Origin: Ectocarpus siliculosus
Taxonomy: Eukaryota; Sar; Phaeophyceae; Ectocarpales; Ectocarpaceae
Reading direction: 5' to 3'
NCBI GenBank assembly: GCA_000310025.1
Contig: FN649741.1
Span: 1,687,975 to 1,751,974 of the forward strand
DNA: 64,000 nt
The notes under the pieces were generated by a model. The model was not told the DNA's origin and ran no database searches. It saw nothing but the letters and a program-made list of their open reading frames with translations. Positions 23,000 to 35,270 of the stretch are shown in pieces (position 1 is the first letter of the stretch; each line of letters starts with the position of its first letter). Both the position numbers and the translations under genes were made by a program.

Positions 23000-23570
23000 T
23001 TAGTAAAGTATACTCATACTCAAGTATTTTTCAGTAAATACTCAACCTTGAGTATTGCCCTTGAGTAAGTATTTCAAAAATACTCGTGTGTACTCAACCG
23101 TTTGAGTAAGTATTTCAAAAATACTCTTGTGTACTCAACCGTTTGAGTAAGTTTTTAAAATTACTCGTGCGTACTCAGATACTTGAGTATTTTACTCATC
23201 CGTTGGGTATTTCTTTGAGTAAGTATTTCAAAAATACTCAACAAATACCAAAGCCTTTGAGTAAGTGTTTCAAAACTACTCATCCGTACTCGGATTTTTG
23301 AGCAAGTATTTCAAAAATACTCATCGATACTCAGGAGATTGAGTAAGTATTTCAAAAATACTCACGCGTACTCAGCTACTCGAGTATCTTTACTCAACCT
23401 TAAGTAAATCCTAGAGTAAGTATTTCAAAAATTCTCAACTTTTACTGAAGCCTTTGAGTAAGTTTTTCGAACATACTTCTTCGTACTCAAGCGTTTAGTA
23501 AGTATTTCAAAACTAATCACCAAGTATAAGTATTTCAGAACTACGCGTACTCAGGCATTTCAGTAAGTAC
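23000..23570. repeat. palindromic GAGTA/TACTC array, block 1
   Basis: About a dozen irregular units of roughly 40-60 bp are built from two alternating inverted repeats. One is AGTATTT-CAA-AAATACT inside GAGTAAGTATTTCAAAAATA; the other is of the form ACTCAA-CCGT-TTGAGT. The units are diverged and not in a fixed frame, so this is non-coding and hairpin-rich on either strand. Confidence 0.92.
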
Positions 23571-23830
23571 GTCATATTGTACAACTTCTTGATGTAGGTC
23601 TTGCCCCGTGGGGTTCCGAGGGGCTTGCAATAGTTTTCCACAGAGAAGAGAGAGGAGTCCTCGCGTGCCCCTTCTTGCCGGAAACCCTCTGATGTTTTTA
23701 AGTTCTTGACGGCGGACACCGTTTCCGCCGTTACAGAGTACACTTCGGAGTTCACCTTGCTGTAAGCAGCAGCCGGTTCTCTGACGCGCACCGTTTCGAT
23801 CTGGATCACCTCAGCATCTGCTGCTGCTGC
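23513..23830 (-). pseudogene. gene-like fragment inside the composite
   Basis: On the minus strand, about 95 codons from 23809 have balanced, protein-like composition (IQIETVRVREPAAAYSKVNS, then VTAETVSAVKNLKTSEGF). The surrounding 23580-24100 segment is GC-rich, unlike the AT-rich arrays on each side. It runs into the array at its 3' end and has no clear start upstream. I do not recognise the protein. It may be a captured host gene piece or a remnant of the original unsplit sequence. Confidence 0.35.
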
Positions 23831-24109
23831 TCACCAAGCCTCCAAGGGTGCTGCATCGGCCGGTGTCTTTGCAATTGCAGCAGCTGCGTCACTTAGGAAC
23901 CTCGCCGCTACCTCTACATACCCGATGAGTATTGAGTATCGCTTTTGTCGCGAGCCGCGAGTAATCGTGTGCATCAGCAGCGTGTGTGGCGGTGGTGCAC
24001 GCAAGGCCCGCAGAAAATGCCCCGCACTACTTACGACGTCATCATTAGTCAGCTTTTAGCCTCGGGTGGTCTTCACCGGATATTAGTATTTTTCCAGGGG
24101 TAGAGTTCT

Positions 24110-24560
24110 ACTCAACCATAGTCGAAGACCGAGTGAGGAGGTTGAGGAAGTATTTCAACAATACTCATGTGAACTTAACAGTTCGAGTAAGTATTTTCAA
24201 AAATACTCATCAACACTCGGCAGGGTGAGTAAGTATTTTAAAATTACTCATACGTACTCGGATTTTTGAGCAAGTATTTCAAAAATACTCATCGATACTC
24301 AGGAGATTGAGTAAGTATTTCAAAAAAACTCATGCGTACTCAGCTACTCGAGTATATTTACTCAACCTTGAGTAAATCATTGAGTAAGTATTTCAAAAAT
24401 ACTCAACTTTTACTCAAGCGTTTGAGTAAGTATTTCGAAAATAGTCATCCGTACTCAAGCGTTTTAGTAAGCATTTCAAAACTACTCAGCTGTACTCACC
24501 AACCGAGTTTGAGTATACTTACTCAAAATACTCTACGTACGGCGTTTAGTAATACTAAAC
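24110..24560. repeat. palindromic GAGTA/TACTC array, block 2
   Basis: The same unit family as block 1 in the same orientation. One run, AGGAGATTGAGTAAGTATTT, occurs in both blocks, indicating that the arrays once formed one tract or were duplicated around the 0.5-kb insert. Confidence 0.92.
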
Positions 24561-24767
24561 ATACCCTTGATTGTTTTTGTGTTGAGTATTTTTAGTTTTT
24601 CAGTGTTTGTTGGGGACGCGATTTTCTAATTAATTACGTGAGTACGTAAGTGTGATGGCGCTCCCGCCGCATATATATATATATATTTATTTTTTTTTCT
24701 TAATATGACACAACGAATCCATCTCTATCATAGAAATGAGTCTGAGACAGATTAGCAATGAATTCAT

Positions 24768-27700
24768 AGCATCAGAAAGTACCTGTATGTCTACGGTTTC
24801 CCAGACAGCATATAGGGACATCTCCACTGCGGGTAACAGGCTCAACAAGACAGTTTGGTAGCTGTCTTGTGTGTCTCATATATGTTATGTTGGGAATGTG
24901 CAGAAGAAAGGTGTTCGGTACTGGTCGGGCGTTTTGTGTGTGGCACCCTTTTAGTCGTAGGGCATGCACTCACCCTCAGTTTTCAAACGTATTTTCAATG
25001 TGGTACGCGTATGTACCGGGTATGTATATGTGCGGACACATTTCGGAGTATGTGCGGACACACGGGAGTGGTCTCACCATTTTCTTACCTTTTTGTGTAA
25101 TTTCGTGTCGTTATATGTGCAAATGGCACGGGAGAACATTCTTTCATCATTGCCTCTTGACGTGGTCGCCGATAGAGGCGTGTGGTTGAGGTTTCATCAC
25201 CGACATGTGGGTGTGTGTTAAATGCAGTGGGTATGGTTACCTATCTCGCCCGTGTGTAGGCAGAAGGTATGGCTACCTCTCCCATTAGTAGGCAGCATGG
25301 ACCATAAGTAAAGACAGGGTCTATCATTCATGTATGCTACATCATTTGTATTTGGCATGATGAGAGGCATAAGAGGTTGTTCTAGTTTGTAAGCAATTTT
25401 ACGGTGTATGGGCAGGGGGAGCACTCCCTGTGTCCGTGTTGTACCCAGGTGTTGTCGCATCAGTTGTCGCATCAGTTGGCAGCATGTGTCATGGACAGGT
25501 AGACGTGGAATGGCGGCGACAGGTGAAGGGCGGCGACAGGTGAAGGCAGCTGCAGTATGTTGTGCATGGTGGCATGTTGGGCTTGTACATAGCTCTGTGG
25601 GTAGAAAAGCTCGGGCTACGTGTGATTCAAACCCACTACGGTATGCGGCAGAGCAAGTCGCGCAAACGGTACACCAGATAACTCTTACTTCCATGCGGTA
25701 TTCTAACCATTCAAAATGATGAGTCGCAAATTAACACCAAGAGACACCGGCTGATTCCCGCCTGCTTTTTGTATTTTCTGGTCCGTCGAACGCACCACCA
25801 GTGGGCTCGGGCTGTGGCACATACATACACGTCTGTTTTCACTACATAAAATAGTAATCTGTTTTTCCGTCTCTCTACCTGCACAAGGGAACATAGAGCC
25901 AAATTTTAGACTAATTCACAACGTATGAGGCCTGAGCGGTAGGGGTACACAGAGACGCAAACCTGTGCGTAGTACAGAAAAACCTACACAGCCGACGGCG
26001 TGGTGAGCGGCGGGGGTACACAGATAAGTACAGAAACCTACACAGCCGTTCAGTTGTCGTACACACAGAGCCGGATTTATTTAATGTTTACATTTTCAAG
26101 TCAATAAGGGCTATTGTTATCGACCAATAAAACACGAAAAAAAAAGCGAAACCGTGTTTTCTTGAACATATATGGAGGCGTTTTTCCCCGAAAGCGTGAA
26201 AAGAAGGAGTCGGGTTTTTTTGGGGCTTGCTCTTTTAACGTTTTCGTGTTTTTGACAGAAACATCGGACAAGCGCACCGCGGGCGCTGTAACATCACTGA
26301 GAACGCTAGAAAGACCTGCCAGACTCACGTCCAGGTCTGTTGTGGAGATGGACAAGCGGCAGAAGCGGCGTTCAATCCGTTCTTGGTCCAAAACTAGACA
26401 TTGCGTGGTGCTCTCGTCTTCAACTGCTGCTGTTGGTGCTGGGGATTTTTTTTCGATCACACATAGCAAACACGGAAACAGTAGAACGAGTACAGCAGCA
26501 CCACCAAGACCTCCAAAGCGCTGATGATTCCTTCGGTTCGGCTGTCTATATGATACCATCTCCCGGCGCCGTGCTGCTTCGTGGGTATTGGGTGCTTGGG
26601 TGCTGCTCAATAAGGTGTGTGAGAGACGTGTGCCACCTCACCAAAATGCCGTTGGAAAAATTGCGGCGAGATGATCTGTTTTTGGTCGGACACATCAACA
26701 TCAATCCACGGCGCCACGCAGCAGTAGAGCAACAGGGCCTCCAACACGCTAATTCTTTCGGATTGGCCATCTATATGATGCTGGCCGTCAGCGCGGCTGC
26801 CGCCCTATGATTGTTGAGCTCGTCTACCTTTGGGTAGGTGGTGGTCAAAGATGGGAGTCGCAACCGTGAAAAATGAGCTGGCAAACTGAAGAAATCGCAA
26901 GCAACACCCAGGTTGCGACACTCTGCCGTGCGCCTGTTGTTGCTGAAAACTGAAAACAGCAGGCCGGATGGACGGGATCTTTCTAAGTGTGTTGTCCTCT
27001 GTGCCGGGTGCTGCTTATTGCGCTTTTATCGCTGCTCTATGGTGAGCAATACCATGTCAACCTGTTGTGTGCCGAGCAAAGCGTGTATTCAGGGAAGGAA
27101 ACGTACTTTTTGGGATGACATCACGAAAAGAACAAGCAAAAAAAAGTCGGGTTTTCTTTTAACCGTTCCGTTTAAAAAAGAACGATTTCGACGTTGCGTT
27201 AATAATAACCCTAAGCGATTTCCAACATCGGGCAGACGATAATGGCAACGTATATATATGTAGGATTTCAACTTTTGGTGGTCGCGTTCGTTTATCGCTG
27301 CTGGGACAGACAGCGTTTTTTCTCGCACTTTCTTCTGCACAGCGCGCAGAGGACCCGTCGGTAGATTTCCCGTTTTGTGTGGGGCTCGCGAGACGCCGGT
27401 GGTGCGCGTTAGAGCCGCCTAAAGTCGCTGGGACTGGCTTTTTTTTCAGGACTTGGGAATCCGAACCATACAAGCCTCCTCGAACGGGATGCAAATTGAG
27501 AACATAACTTTTTTTTGCCCCGCGCCACGCGCCACGCGCCCACACAACTGCTGTGATGTTGTGTACACACCCACCACACAACAACTGGCACATGCGCACC
27601 CGCAGCGGGGACCAAGACTCTTGATGTTGCTCATGGGAACACACCACGCGACACAGAGGTCCTCTCGCACAACTCTGGCAGCGGTCATATAAATTTCCAT

Positions 27701-29710
27701 ACATTCCGAAAAATCGAAACATTCAAAAATAGAAGTTGTTGTGGTACGGTAAGCAGTTTACGTCTGTGACTGTTCTTGGGCACGTTGAGCGTTTCTTTGA
27801 CCCGTTGTTGGTGTTTGCGTGAAAGAAGTCCCACAGACCATGGGAAACACGATCACACAAGAAGAGTAAGTGATCAAACGCAGCGGATTACAGCAGTAGG
27901 ACCTGCAGCAAAAAGACGCCGCTAGCCTAAAAGCACACACACAAGCGAAAAGTCACGGCGGGAGAAAACAAAATATCCCGCACATGATGCAAATTCCCGG
28001 CAAATTAGTATGCAGGTTGCACGCAAACCGGCACTACCGAACGCCATGGCGACCAACCATGCGACCGCGATGACATTGGGGGTGGCCATGTCCTCTTGCG
28101 TCGCCCCCGGGAGGCAAATCACCTAACTCCCGCGGGGAACCTTGTAGCGTGTATCGTTCGTAAACCGGTTGTAGGATCACGAACATCTGATGAGCGAGAG
28201 ATCGAACCTCGACCCTGTCAATAGGGAGAACAATTTGTGGCTTGTCGGAAAAACGGAGGTTGCTCGTGGAACGTGCCTACGTGTGTATTGGGTTCAACCA
28301 GTGTTGCATTCGTTCGCAAACCATTGTCAATCGGATGGATGCGATTAAGTTGACAAATTCTGATCGGACTACTGTAGCTGTATGGGCTTTTCGACGAACG
28401 GTTGCCTCTGGCGTCTGAAGTACAAAGGCGGAGATTTACGACACTCTCGCGAGTCTCGCGAGGAGTTGGTGGCATGTACCGAACGCTCCCACTGCGTGTG
28501 GTATTGTGCCGCTGCAAAGGGTAGTCGAAACACATTTTTTTTTTTTCCACAAAACATACCAATGGTACTTGTCTCTGCGGGGCTGAGGCTGATTCCATTT
28601 ATCCGTCAGACTGGACTGGGACAACCGAGTTGGGCTTGCGCAGAGTCTTAGCCATACTTTCCTGCATGGGGGGGACGATGTGGGAAGTTTCAGGCCCGAT
28701 ACATGTACAATAATACTACGGGGTCCCGGGGTTCTGATATGAAGGAGTACGGCAGAGCAACTGGTTCAAGACGGAAAGCTTGGACAACACCACCAAGCTC
28801 TTCAGGTTTACCCGCGTACCTTGACACACAGGAAGGCGGTAAATAAAATCCCATTTTCTTGCGTGAAACTTGGCCTGGACTCCGGCGTGGTGGCCCTGTG
28901 GCGGTGCTACAGACTTGCGGGGTTTCCAACCTCCGCCCAACAAAAAATCGAGTGGTAGTGCACGTTGGGTGTGATCGACAGCGGCTCGCAGGGAGCATTG
29001 GCGCGTGACGCCCGGGTAGCCGCTTAAACCTCCGCGCACAGAGCAGAAATTCTGAGATTGAGCCTAAAGAGTGCTGTATCCGGTTGGTGCCCTAACCTCA
29101 ACGAGTAACAACCACCCTGTGCGTCCATTTGCCAGACTTCCTTCGAGGTCTGCATACGCAAGCAGCAACCTTGGGTTCCGCCGTCGGTGTTGGAAATTTC
29201 GAGCCCAGCGTGATAGGTAGCAAACGTGTGCATAGGACGCGAATTGCTGCTGCGTGCACCACTTGAGAGTCGCAACCGAAACGGTTGCAAGCACCCAATG
29301 ACCTTAAGACGGGAGCCATAGACTGCGCCGACCGGTTGCAAATTGAGAGGTCTACATGTGACGTCGAAACTCGGAACGCACGGAGAGTAGCTCTTGCGGG
29401 TGGCTTTCGTGCCCAAGGGCTAGGAACAACGACAGCCCAATCAATCACGGCCCCTTTGCACCACCACCATCATCCTCCTGTCCGTCGTCCCCCCCTTCCT
29501 CCGGCTTTTCCGATCGCCCCCGAACCCTATGTTCTATTTATCTTGGGCCCGACCCGTCACGTTTTCAGTTCGGCCACGACGGACAGCTGTGTCTAGACGG
29601 CCGACACTTCGTCGCAGGTTTGTATAAGCAAATGTCACGACCCTTTTCGCCGCACGCACTACAATTTGAAGGGATACAGACCACAACTCACTACTTACCC
29701 AAGGAAGGCG
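24768..29710. other. intergenic, no supported gene
   Basis: I scanned both strands. The 26.1-26.6 kb minus strand has a 169-codon frame with some protein-like composition (DQERIERRFCRLSISTTDLD), but no family match and no splice partners. The 29.0-29.45 kb minus frames overlap each other and look like shadows. No RNA gene was found. Confidence 0.4.
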
Positions 29711-31202
29711 TCAGTCGTACACCGTAAGTCTGGCAGCCTGTCCAACTAAACGTCCTTCCGCGTCTTTCACGTTCCACACGGCTGCAGACATCCTGAACGA
29801 TTCTCCGGTTTTGGTTACCCGCACCTGTCATGTTTCCGGGCGGGGTCGGTTGGTGACAATCAATGACGTTCGAGGGAGCAAACGGTCGGGGGAACGGGAT
29901 TGGCATGAAGGTGCTTGTTATTCGGTCGCCCTGTAGGCCGCCAAACCCAAAAGTCGAGAAATCAGGGAGAGGTGTCACCATGTCTGCGGGTTGCACGGTA
30001 GATGAGAAAGCAAATGGACTGCGATGTGACAACGACTAAAATAGTGAGGGTGATCCTACTGTAAAGCACTTGCAAACTTCCATCGTGCGCGCACGAGCAG
30101 CTTACCCCTGCGTAGTTTTGCGGGGGGGGAACGTTCTCGTCGACCTCACGCACGATTGTGAGCAACTCCTCTCGTTCTCCCCGCAGGTTCTCCTCGCAAG
30201 ACTTTCGCGACGGCAGGGTAGTAAACTCTTCCCAGGTGTAGCCGAACGTCCTCAAACTCGCGGCGTTCCCTGCGACAGTAGTAGTTCGCAGATGAAGGGG
30301 GAGAAAATACCGCACGCGATGGCTTGGGTGAATAAGTCATGACCCTGTACACACTCCCTTCTTCCGTTACTCTCTCTCTCTCGCTCTCTCTCCCTCTCCC
30401 TCCCTCCCTCTCCCCCTCGTCGACGTGCGTCCTTCACTTTATGGCTCAACGAGTATCGCAGGTAGATGAAAACGGTGCCTACGTCCACCTGAATTCTACC
30501 ACCTTCAACAAAAAAATACGGTGATTCTAAAAATGTAATCGGGCTCGAAAACCTACCAGCGCAGAAAATGTGACAGGGCACCGTGATATACGGTTCACAT
30601 CCACGGTCTAATCTCCCGCCCTGGTTGAACGAAAAAGAGCCAGTCCGGCACGGACCGGAAGAACAGGCCAAAACGGTACCACAAACATTACCACAAGACC
30701 TACTCCTCTTGGAGCACCCAGCACACACGCACAGACTCGTACCGTAGATAAATATCGGATCCTCCGCATTCCGCAGGAAGTCATGCGAAACGATGGGGAC
30801 ATCCGATCTGTCGATCTCTCGCTCTTGCTCCTCTGGACTCAACCTCTCCCGATCGAGGCCGTCGATGATACCGCGGCCGAAAGTGTCTTCAAACGAGTCC
30901 AGCATTAGCTGGACCCAGGCAACGGTGGCGGATCCCTTGGATTGAGCTGGCAACATATCCTCTTCTCGTTCTGTAGTTGAGGGTGGCCGCTGCGATGGCA
31001 GCGCATCGGCAACCCCACCGGCGGATTGACAGTTGGGTACATTTGACGGGCGGACAAGGGGTGTGATAGCACCACCATCACGCCGCCGGAGTGCGGAGTT
31101 TGGACAAGCGGCGCCCAAGAAGGCTAACGCGCGGCCCGCGCCGAGAGCCAACAAAGCGAGTACGGGAAGCACTCGTGCTGGTTTTACGGCCACCGCTGTC
31201 AT
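29711..31202 (-). CDS. plastid-targeted MEKHLA-domain protein
   Basis: Three exons, 31202-30743, 30269-30106 and 29824-29711, join in phase (1 then 0) into 245 codons ending TGA. The start is the Met of MTAVAVKPARVLP rather than an upstream in-frame Met, because it opens a signal peptide (VLPVLALLALGAGRALA). Cleavage is predicted before Phe, the heterokont A|F signal for plastid import. The rest is a MEKHLA domain, a PAS-related fold of plants, algae and bacteria. It contains VPIVSHDFLRNAEDPIFIYG, then NAASLRTFGYTWEEFTTLPS, then VRVTKTGESFRMSAAVWNV and GRLVGQAARL. Function is unknown in algae; sensing of a small molecule or redox state in the plastid is only inference. It is transcribed divergently from Rab7. 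Confidence 0.85.
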
Positions 31203-31441
31203 GGCTGCTGTGCGATGCTGTGCATGTGTCTGATGTGATGTGCAGGTTTCCGGCGGTGTCGCGCGCAAGATCTACGGAGATCTGCACCCTCGGTTTTCGG
31301 CAATCGCCGTCGCCCCCTATCGAGAGGCATTTTTTTTTGCAGCACCCCGCCGCACCGCCGCACCCGGTGGTACACCAGCAGCGAGGGAGGAGAGAACCAC
31401 AAGTGTACACCGCGTGTGTGGTGCGATCGGGACAACAGAAG
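31203..31441. promoter_or_regulatory. 239-bp bidirectional promoter region
   Basis: The start codons of the MEKHLA gene (-) and Rab7 (+) are only 239 bases apart, head to head, so both core promoters and 5' UTRs must lie here. I see no TATA box. The region has a T-run near 31330 and CG-rich segments. Confidence 0.7.
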
Positions 31442-34400
31442 ATGGCGTCTAGACGGAGAGCGCTGCTCAAGATAATCATCCTAGGGGACAGCGGGTGAGA
31501 GAGTCGCGCTGGACACACACGAAGACTTCACGTGCGTGAGCAGCAAGAGTGTGCCCGGAAGGATGGCACATTTGAAGAGCAGCATTGTGCCCTGTCTGAC
31601 CTAAAAAGAGTCTACAGCGCTCGGATAATATCTACTCCAAATGAAGGGGTACTGGAGCACAGCCGCCTAGCAGTCGTGATGTCGCTCCGAAGTCGCAAAT
31701 TGCGGAGAATTGATGCTCGGTCTCTCGATTGGTTCCGTTAAAAAAATGTTGAAATACTTCCATCTTTTCCCGATAGCAGCACCTAGTAGCTGTTTGTGAT
31801 CTTCCGCCTCACGGGGCACTCAGCCGAAGCAGACGCCCTCACAACCAGTCCCTCCTCGACCTTGTCAAGGTCGGCGTTCGCCCCTTTGATGTTTTGCGGC
31901 GCTGATGTTACGACGACAACAACAACAACAACAACAACAGCAACAACAACCGTCTTTGTCGTCTTGGTTTCGTCAGGGTCGGGAAGACGTCGCTCATGAA
32001 CCAGTATGTCAACAAGCGTTTTTCCAACCAGTACAAGGCGACCATTGGGGCGGACTTCCTGACGAAGGATACGGTTATCGACGACAAGCTCGTCACCCTC
32101 CAGGTGGGTTGGGAGACTGCACGTCGTGTGGAGGGGTTACTCCAGCAAGGGACGTCGTAGCCTAGAAGGTTGTTGCGCCGACATCAGCATGGCCGTTGAT
32201 CGCGGGTCACGCGAACAACCACATCAGTAGCAGTGATGATTGCCGCGGCCAGGGGCTGATACCCCCTCGAGTGCAGTGCTTGCTCTTTTATTCTGCACCT
32301 GCTGGTGCGGCGCATGCATGGGTATCGACGACGTCTTTCTGGCAATCTATCAATGTGTGAACATATAAGGGATCAAGAGCGAATGCGTTGCATGGTCGTG
32401 GTGCCTAGTCGATGAGTTGTCCCGCGTTTTCCCTCGTGCCATTGCCCTTGTCTCATCACGGTTTCGATGGGCGGAATCGCGGGATGCAGGTAGCTGTTCC
32501 GCTTACTTCCTCGTGAAAGCTGCCAACACCAGAAGCAGCGAGTTTAGTTCCCACTCCCTTGTACGATGTACTCGGTCAAATGATCAACTATTAAATACTG
32601 TACCAAACTTGTTGCTGATGACACTGGGCGTTCGGTCAAGAGGGCACGCGGGCCGGAAGCACTGCTACCCCCCCCCCCCGCCCCCCATTTTTTCGGGAGG
32701 TTGATCCAATTTGTATTTGTTCAAGGCATTTTTTCATAGGATTTAGTATGGCTGTATGCATAGTAAAGTCTATATTTTGCTTATTGTATTACCATGGTAG
32801 GCTTAGTATCGTTGTATAAAAACCATATTCTAAGACGCTGTGTATGGGAGTATTCATGTCTATGCCAATACAAAAGTATCAGTCTAAACCCCGTACAACA
32901 AGGCGAGAGGTGTGCTAGTTTATGCCGACCCATCCTAAATCCTATACAATAGAAAATATATAGGTTATGCTATACCACGTTAAATCCTGCTTTGAAGTGG
33001 TATATACGGTAGATAACAGCCCCCCCTTTGATCTGGTCATTTGTCCAGTTTGTGGCAGTGCTTCCAGCATTTGAAATTCCGCGTGCCCTCTTGGTTCGGT
33101 TTTGGGGGGGGCACGCAGAGCATGTTCGTTTGTACATGCCCCTCTCTACCCGGTTGTGTGGTTGTTGTGATCATTGCATCTATTGGTTCTCTCGCTCTTT
33201 GTATCTGACGTGCTGCCATGCCGTCTCTACTACAATAACGCCAGCTGTTAGGTGGAGGGTTATTTTTCCGAACCCGGCGGATCCATGGAAAATGTTGAAC
33301 TCACCGAGAAGGCGGGAGTTTGCGCACTGGATTGGATGCTAGGCACAACAACTCACTTCCTCTCTCGGTGTTCGCCTCGCAGAGACCTATTCGTAATCAA
33401 ACCCTCGAGGCTGTATACTCCATTGCTGTGAGGATCTCGGAGCCAAGTTTAGGCACCTACAGTTGGAGGTGTGCGCAGAGTATGCCCTGGATTGATTGCA
33501 AGTTGACCGTTTCCAGCCAGTTTCCTGTTATTCCATGCATAATGGACATGCACTCCGCCCCCCGAACTTGACTCCGAGAAGCTCACAGCAATGTAGCGTA
33601 CAACCTCGAAGGTTCGAACGGGTCTCTGTGAGGCGGGTATTGAGTGGCGAAGGCGAGTTAGTCCCAAACAAACCGAACGCCCAGCTTTTTGCCTAAAATA
33701 TATCTGTGATGCCCACATCTGTATCAAGTAGATCGTGGTTGTCCTCCCCCCCTCGCGTGTTGTGCCAAACCCTCTTGTCCTTGACCTTTTCTTTGAAGCA
33801 CGATGACTTCTGTAAGAAATATTGTTGTCTCGAGACGACGCTCCCAATCCATGCACCCTTGCCGATCCCGGCGTTCGTTCGCGCCGTTTTCTTTTCTTTG
33901 CCTTTTCAGATCTGGGACACGGCGGGGCAGGAGCGGTTTCAGAGCCTTGGAGTGGCGTTTTACCGGGGGGCGGAGGCGTGTGTATTGGTGTACGATATAA
34001 CCAACCCGAAGTCGTTCGAGCAGCTGGACAGTTGGCGCGAAGAGTTCTTGCATCAGGTAAGGGTCACCGGTGGTTTCACGAGTAGTGGCGCCGGCGGTGC
34101 CGGCGGCGCGCCGGGCAGGGACAATCACGTAAGCACCGCTTTTCAAGGGTGACAGTGTCAACCTTTACCAACCGAAATCGAGCACCTTAAGATCCCTCAG
34201 CGCTGACGGGTCTTTTTTTTTGTTTGGTTCAGTTGCTACAATAGTAGAGTCATGGGGGTCCGAATGACCCGACGTTTTTCGTTCCGAGGAGGGTGCGAGC
34301 TCCCTTCTGTTTATCTTTTGGTGTAGGACAGCCACCACGAGCGACATCAACCACCATCAACGATGACGGCGCCCCCACCTACCCCACCTACCCCACCTAC

Positions 34401-35231
34401 CCCACCTATCTCGCGCTTTGTATTTTTCTTCCAGGCGGCCCCGATGGACCCGGATAATTTTCCGTTTGTGCTGATCGGTAACAAGGTGGACCGAGAGTCG
34501 GAGCGTAGGGTTAGCCGCCAGCGAGCGTTGCAGTGGTGCAAGTCGAAGGGATCGACGGTGAGTTGACGAGAGCACGGGCAATTTACCTTGTTTTGTTTGT
34601 TTGTTTTGTTTTGTCTCGTCATGGTGGGTGTTCAACAGCTCGCTCTGCTGTAGTGCGTGTAGTCTTGGGTTTCTGTTTTTGTTTCTATCGTTAATAGGCG
34701 AATACGCACTCAGAAGTAGTAGTTGATGTGGCCACCGTAGACTGGAAAGGAACAGAGTTACACGGTTGCAGTCAGCATCCGTGGCATGTCGCTCCCTGCT
34801 TTGACGGTCAAAGGTTCGTGGAATGAGCTGATTTGCTCTTCTCAACCCAGCCGCGTGTTCGCGGGGATCTGGGTGCCAACTATTGTAGTGTTCTTGTCCA
34901 GAGACTACATGGGAGTAACGTGTTTTTTTTTTTTTTCCTGCAGCAACTGCTCTCTTCTTTAACGCGTTTGCGTTGATTTATCTGGGTCCTTGTATTTATG
35001 CTTGGTACTATGCGCCCTATTGGAGTAGTTTCTTGCTTGCGAGTACGGAAGGCGCCCGCGTCAGTTGGACCGGTAGGATGGTAGGATGTTACATTGCACT
35101 TGAGAAGAGAACAGAACGGTTTTTAATTTGATGACAACAAGAACCACAACAACAATAGCTTCTTGTTTAGGGCTGATGATAAGTGTGTCGACCGTGACGA
35201 TCGTGTGGCGAGTTTCGCTGGTTCCTTTTTC

Positions 35232-35270
<39 letters not shown>

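Larger units (their letters stand above)
22070..24767. mobile_element. composite bounded by a 71-bp inverted repeat (foldback-like)
   Basis: 22070-22140 and the reverse complement of 24697-24767 are identical at 69 of 71 positions. Both start outward at the palindrome ATGAATTCAT and run inward to TTAAGAA and an A-rich tract. The 2.56 kb between holds the second S-type repeat, two copies of a roughly 120-bp repeat, two arrays of palindromic GAGTA/TACTC units and a GC-rich gene-like segment. This resembles a foldback or Pack-type non-autonomous DNA transposon. No target duplication is evident and no transposase is present. The inward A-rich ends also allow a second reading: two retroposed 3' ends inserted in opposite directions. 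Confidence 0.55.

Noticed and set aside
23000-24560. CRISPR-like array
   Set aside because: Units are irregular and diverged, spacers are not unique fixed-length sequences, and the context is a eukaryotic repeat island.
26101-26610. 169-codon minus-strand frame
   Set aside because: No motif, no splice partners and T-rich flanks; kept only as a note in the intergenic entry.
28195-28235. B-box-like GAGGTTCGATCTC on the minus strand
   Set aside because: No A box at tRNA spacing and no acceptor pairing.
30252-31268. A single 338-codon minus-strand protein
   Set aside because: It reads through the donor at 30743-30741 into intron. Splicing to 30269 and 29824 gives a complete MEKHLA domain, and the upstream Met at 31268 would bury the signal peptide.
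32700-33010. AT-rich insert in Rab7 intron 2 with short inverted TAGGATTTAG motifs
   Set aside because: The inverted motifs are only about 15 bp, and no clear ends or target duplication were found. It could be a MITE but is not supported.
33449-33856. 135-codon minus-strand frame in Rab7 intron 2
   Set aside because: It runs through the inverted-repeat element and intron sequence and lacks any domain.
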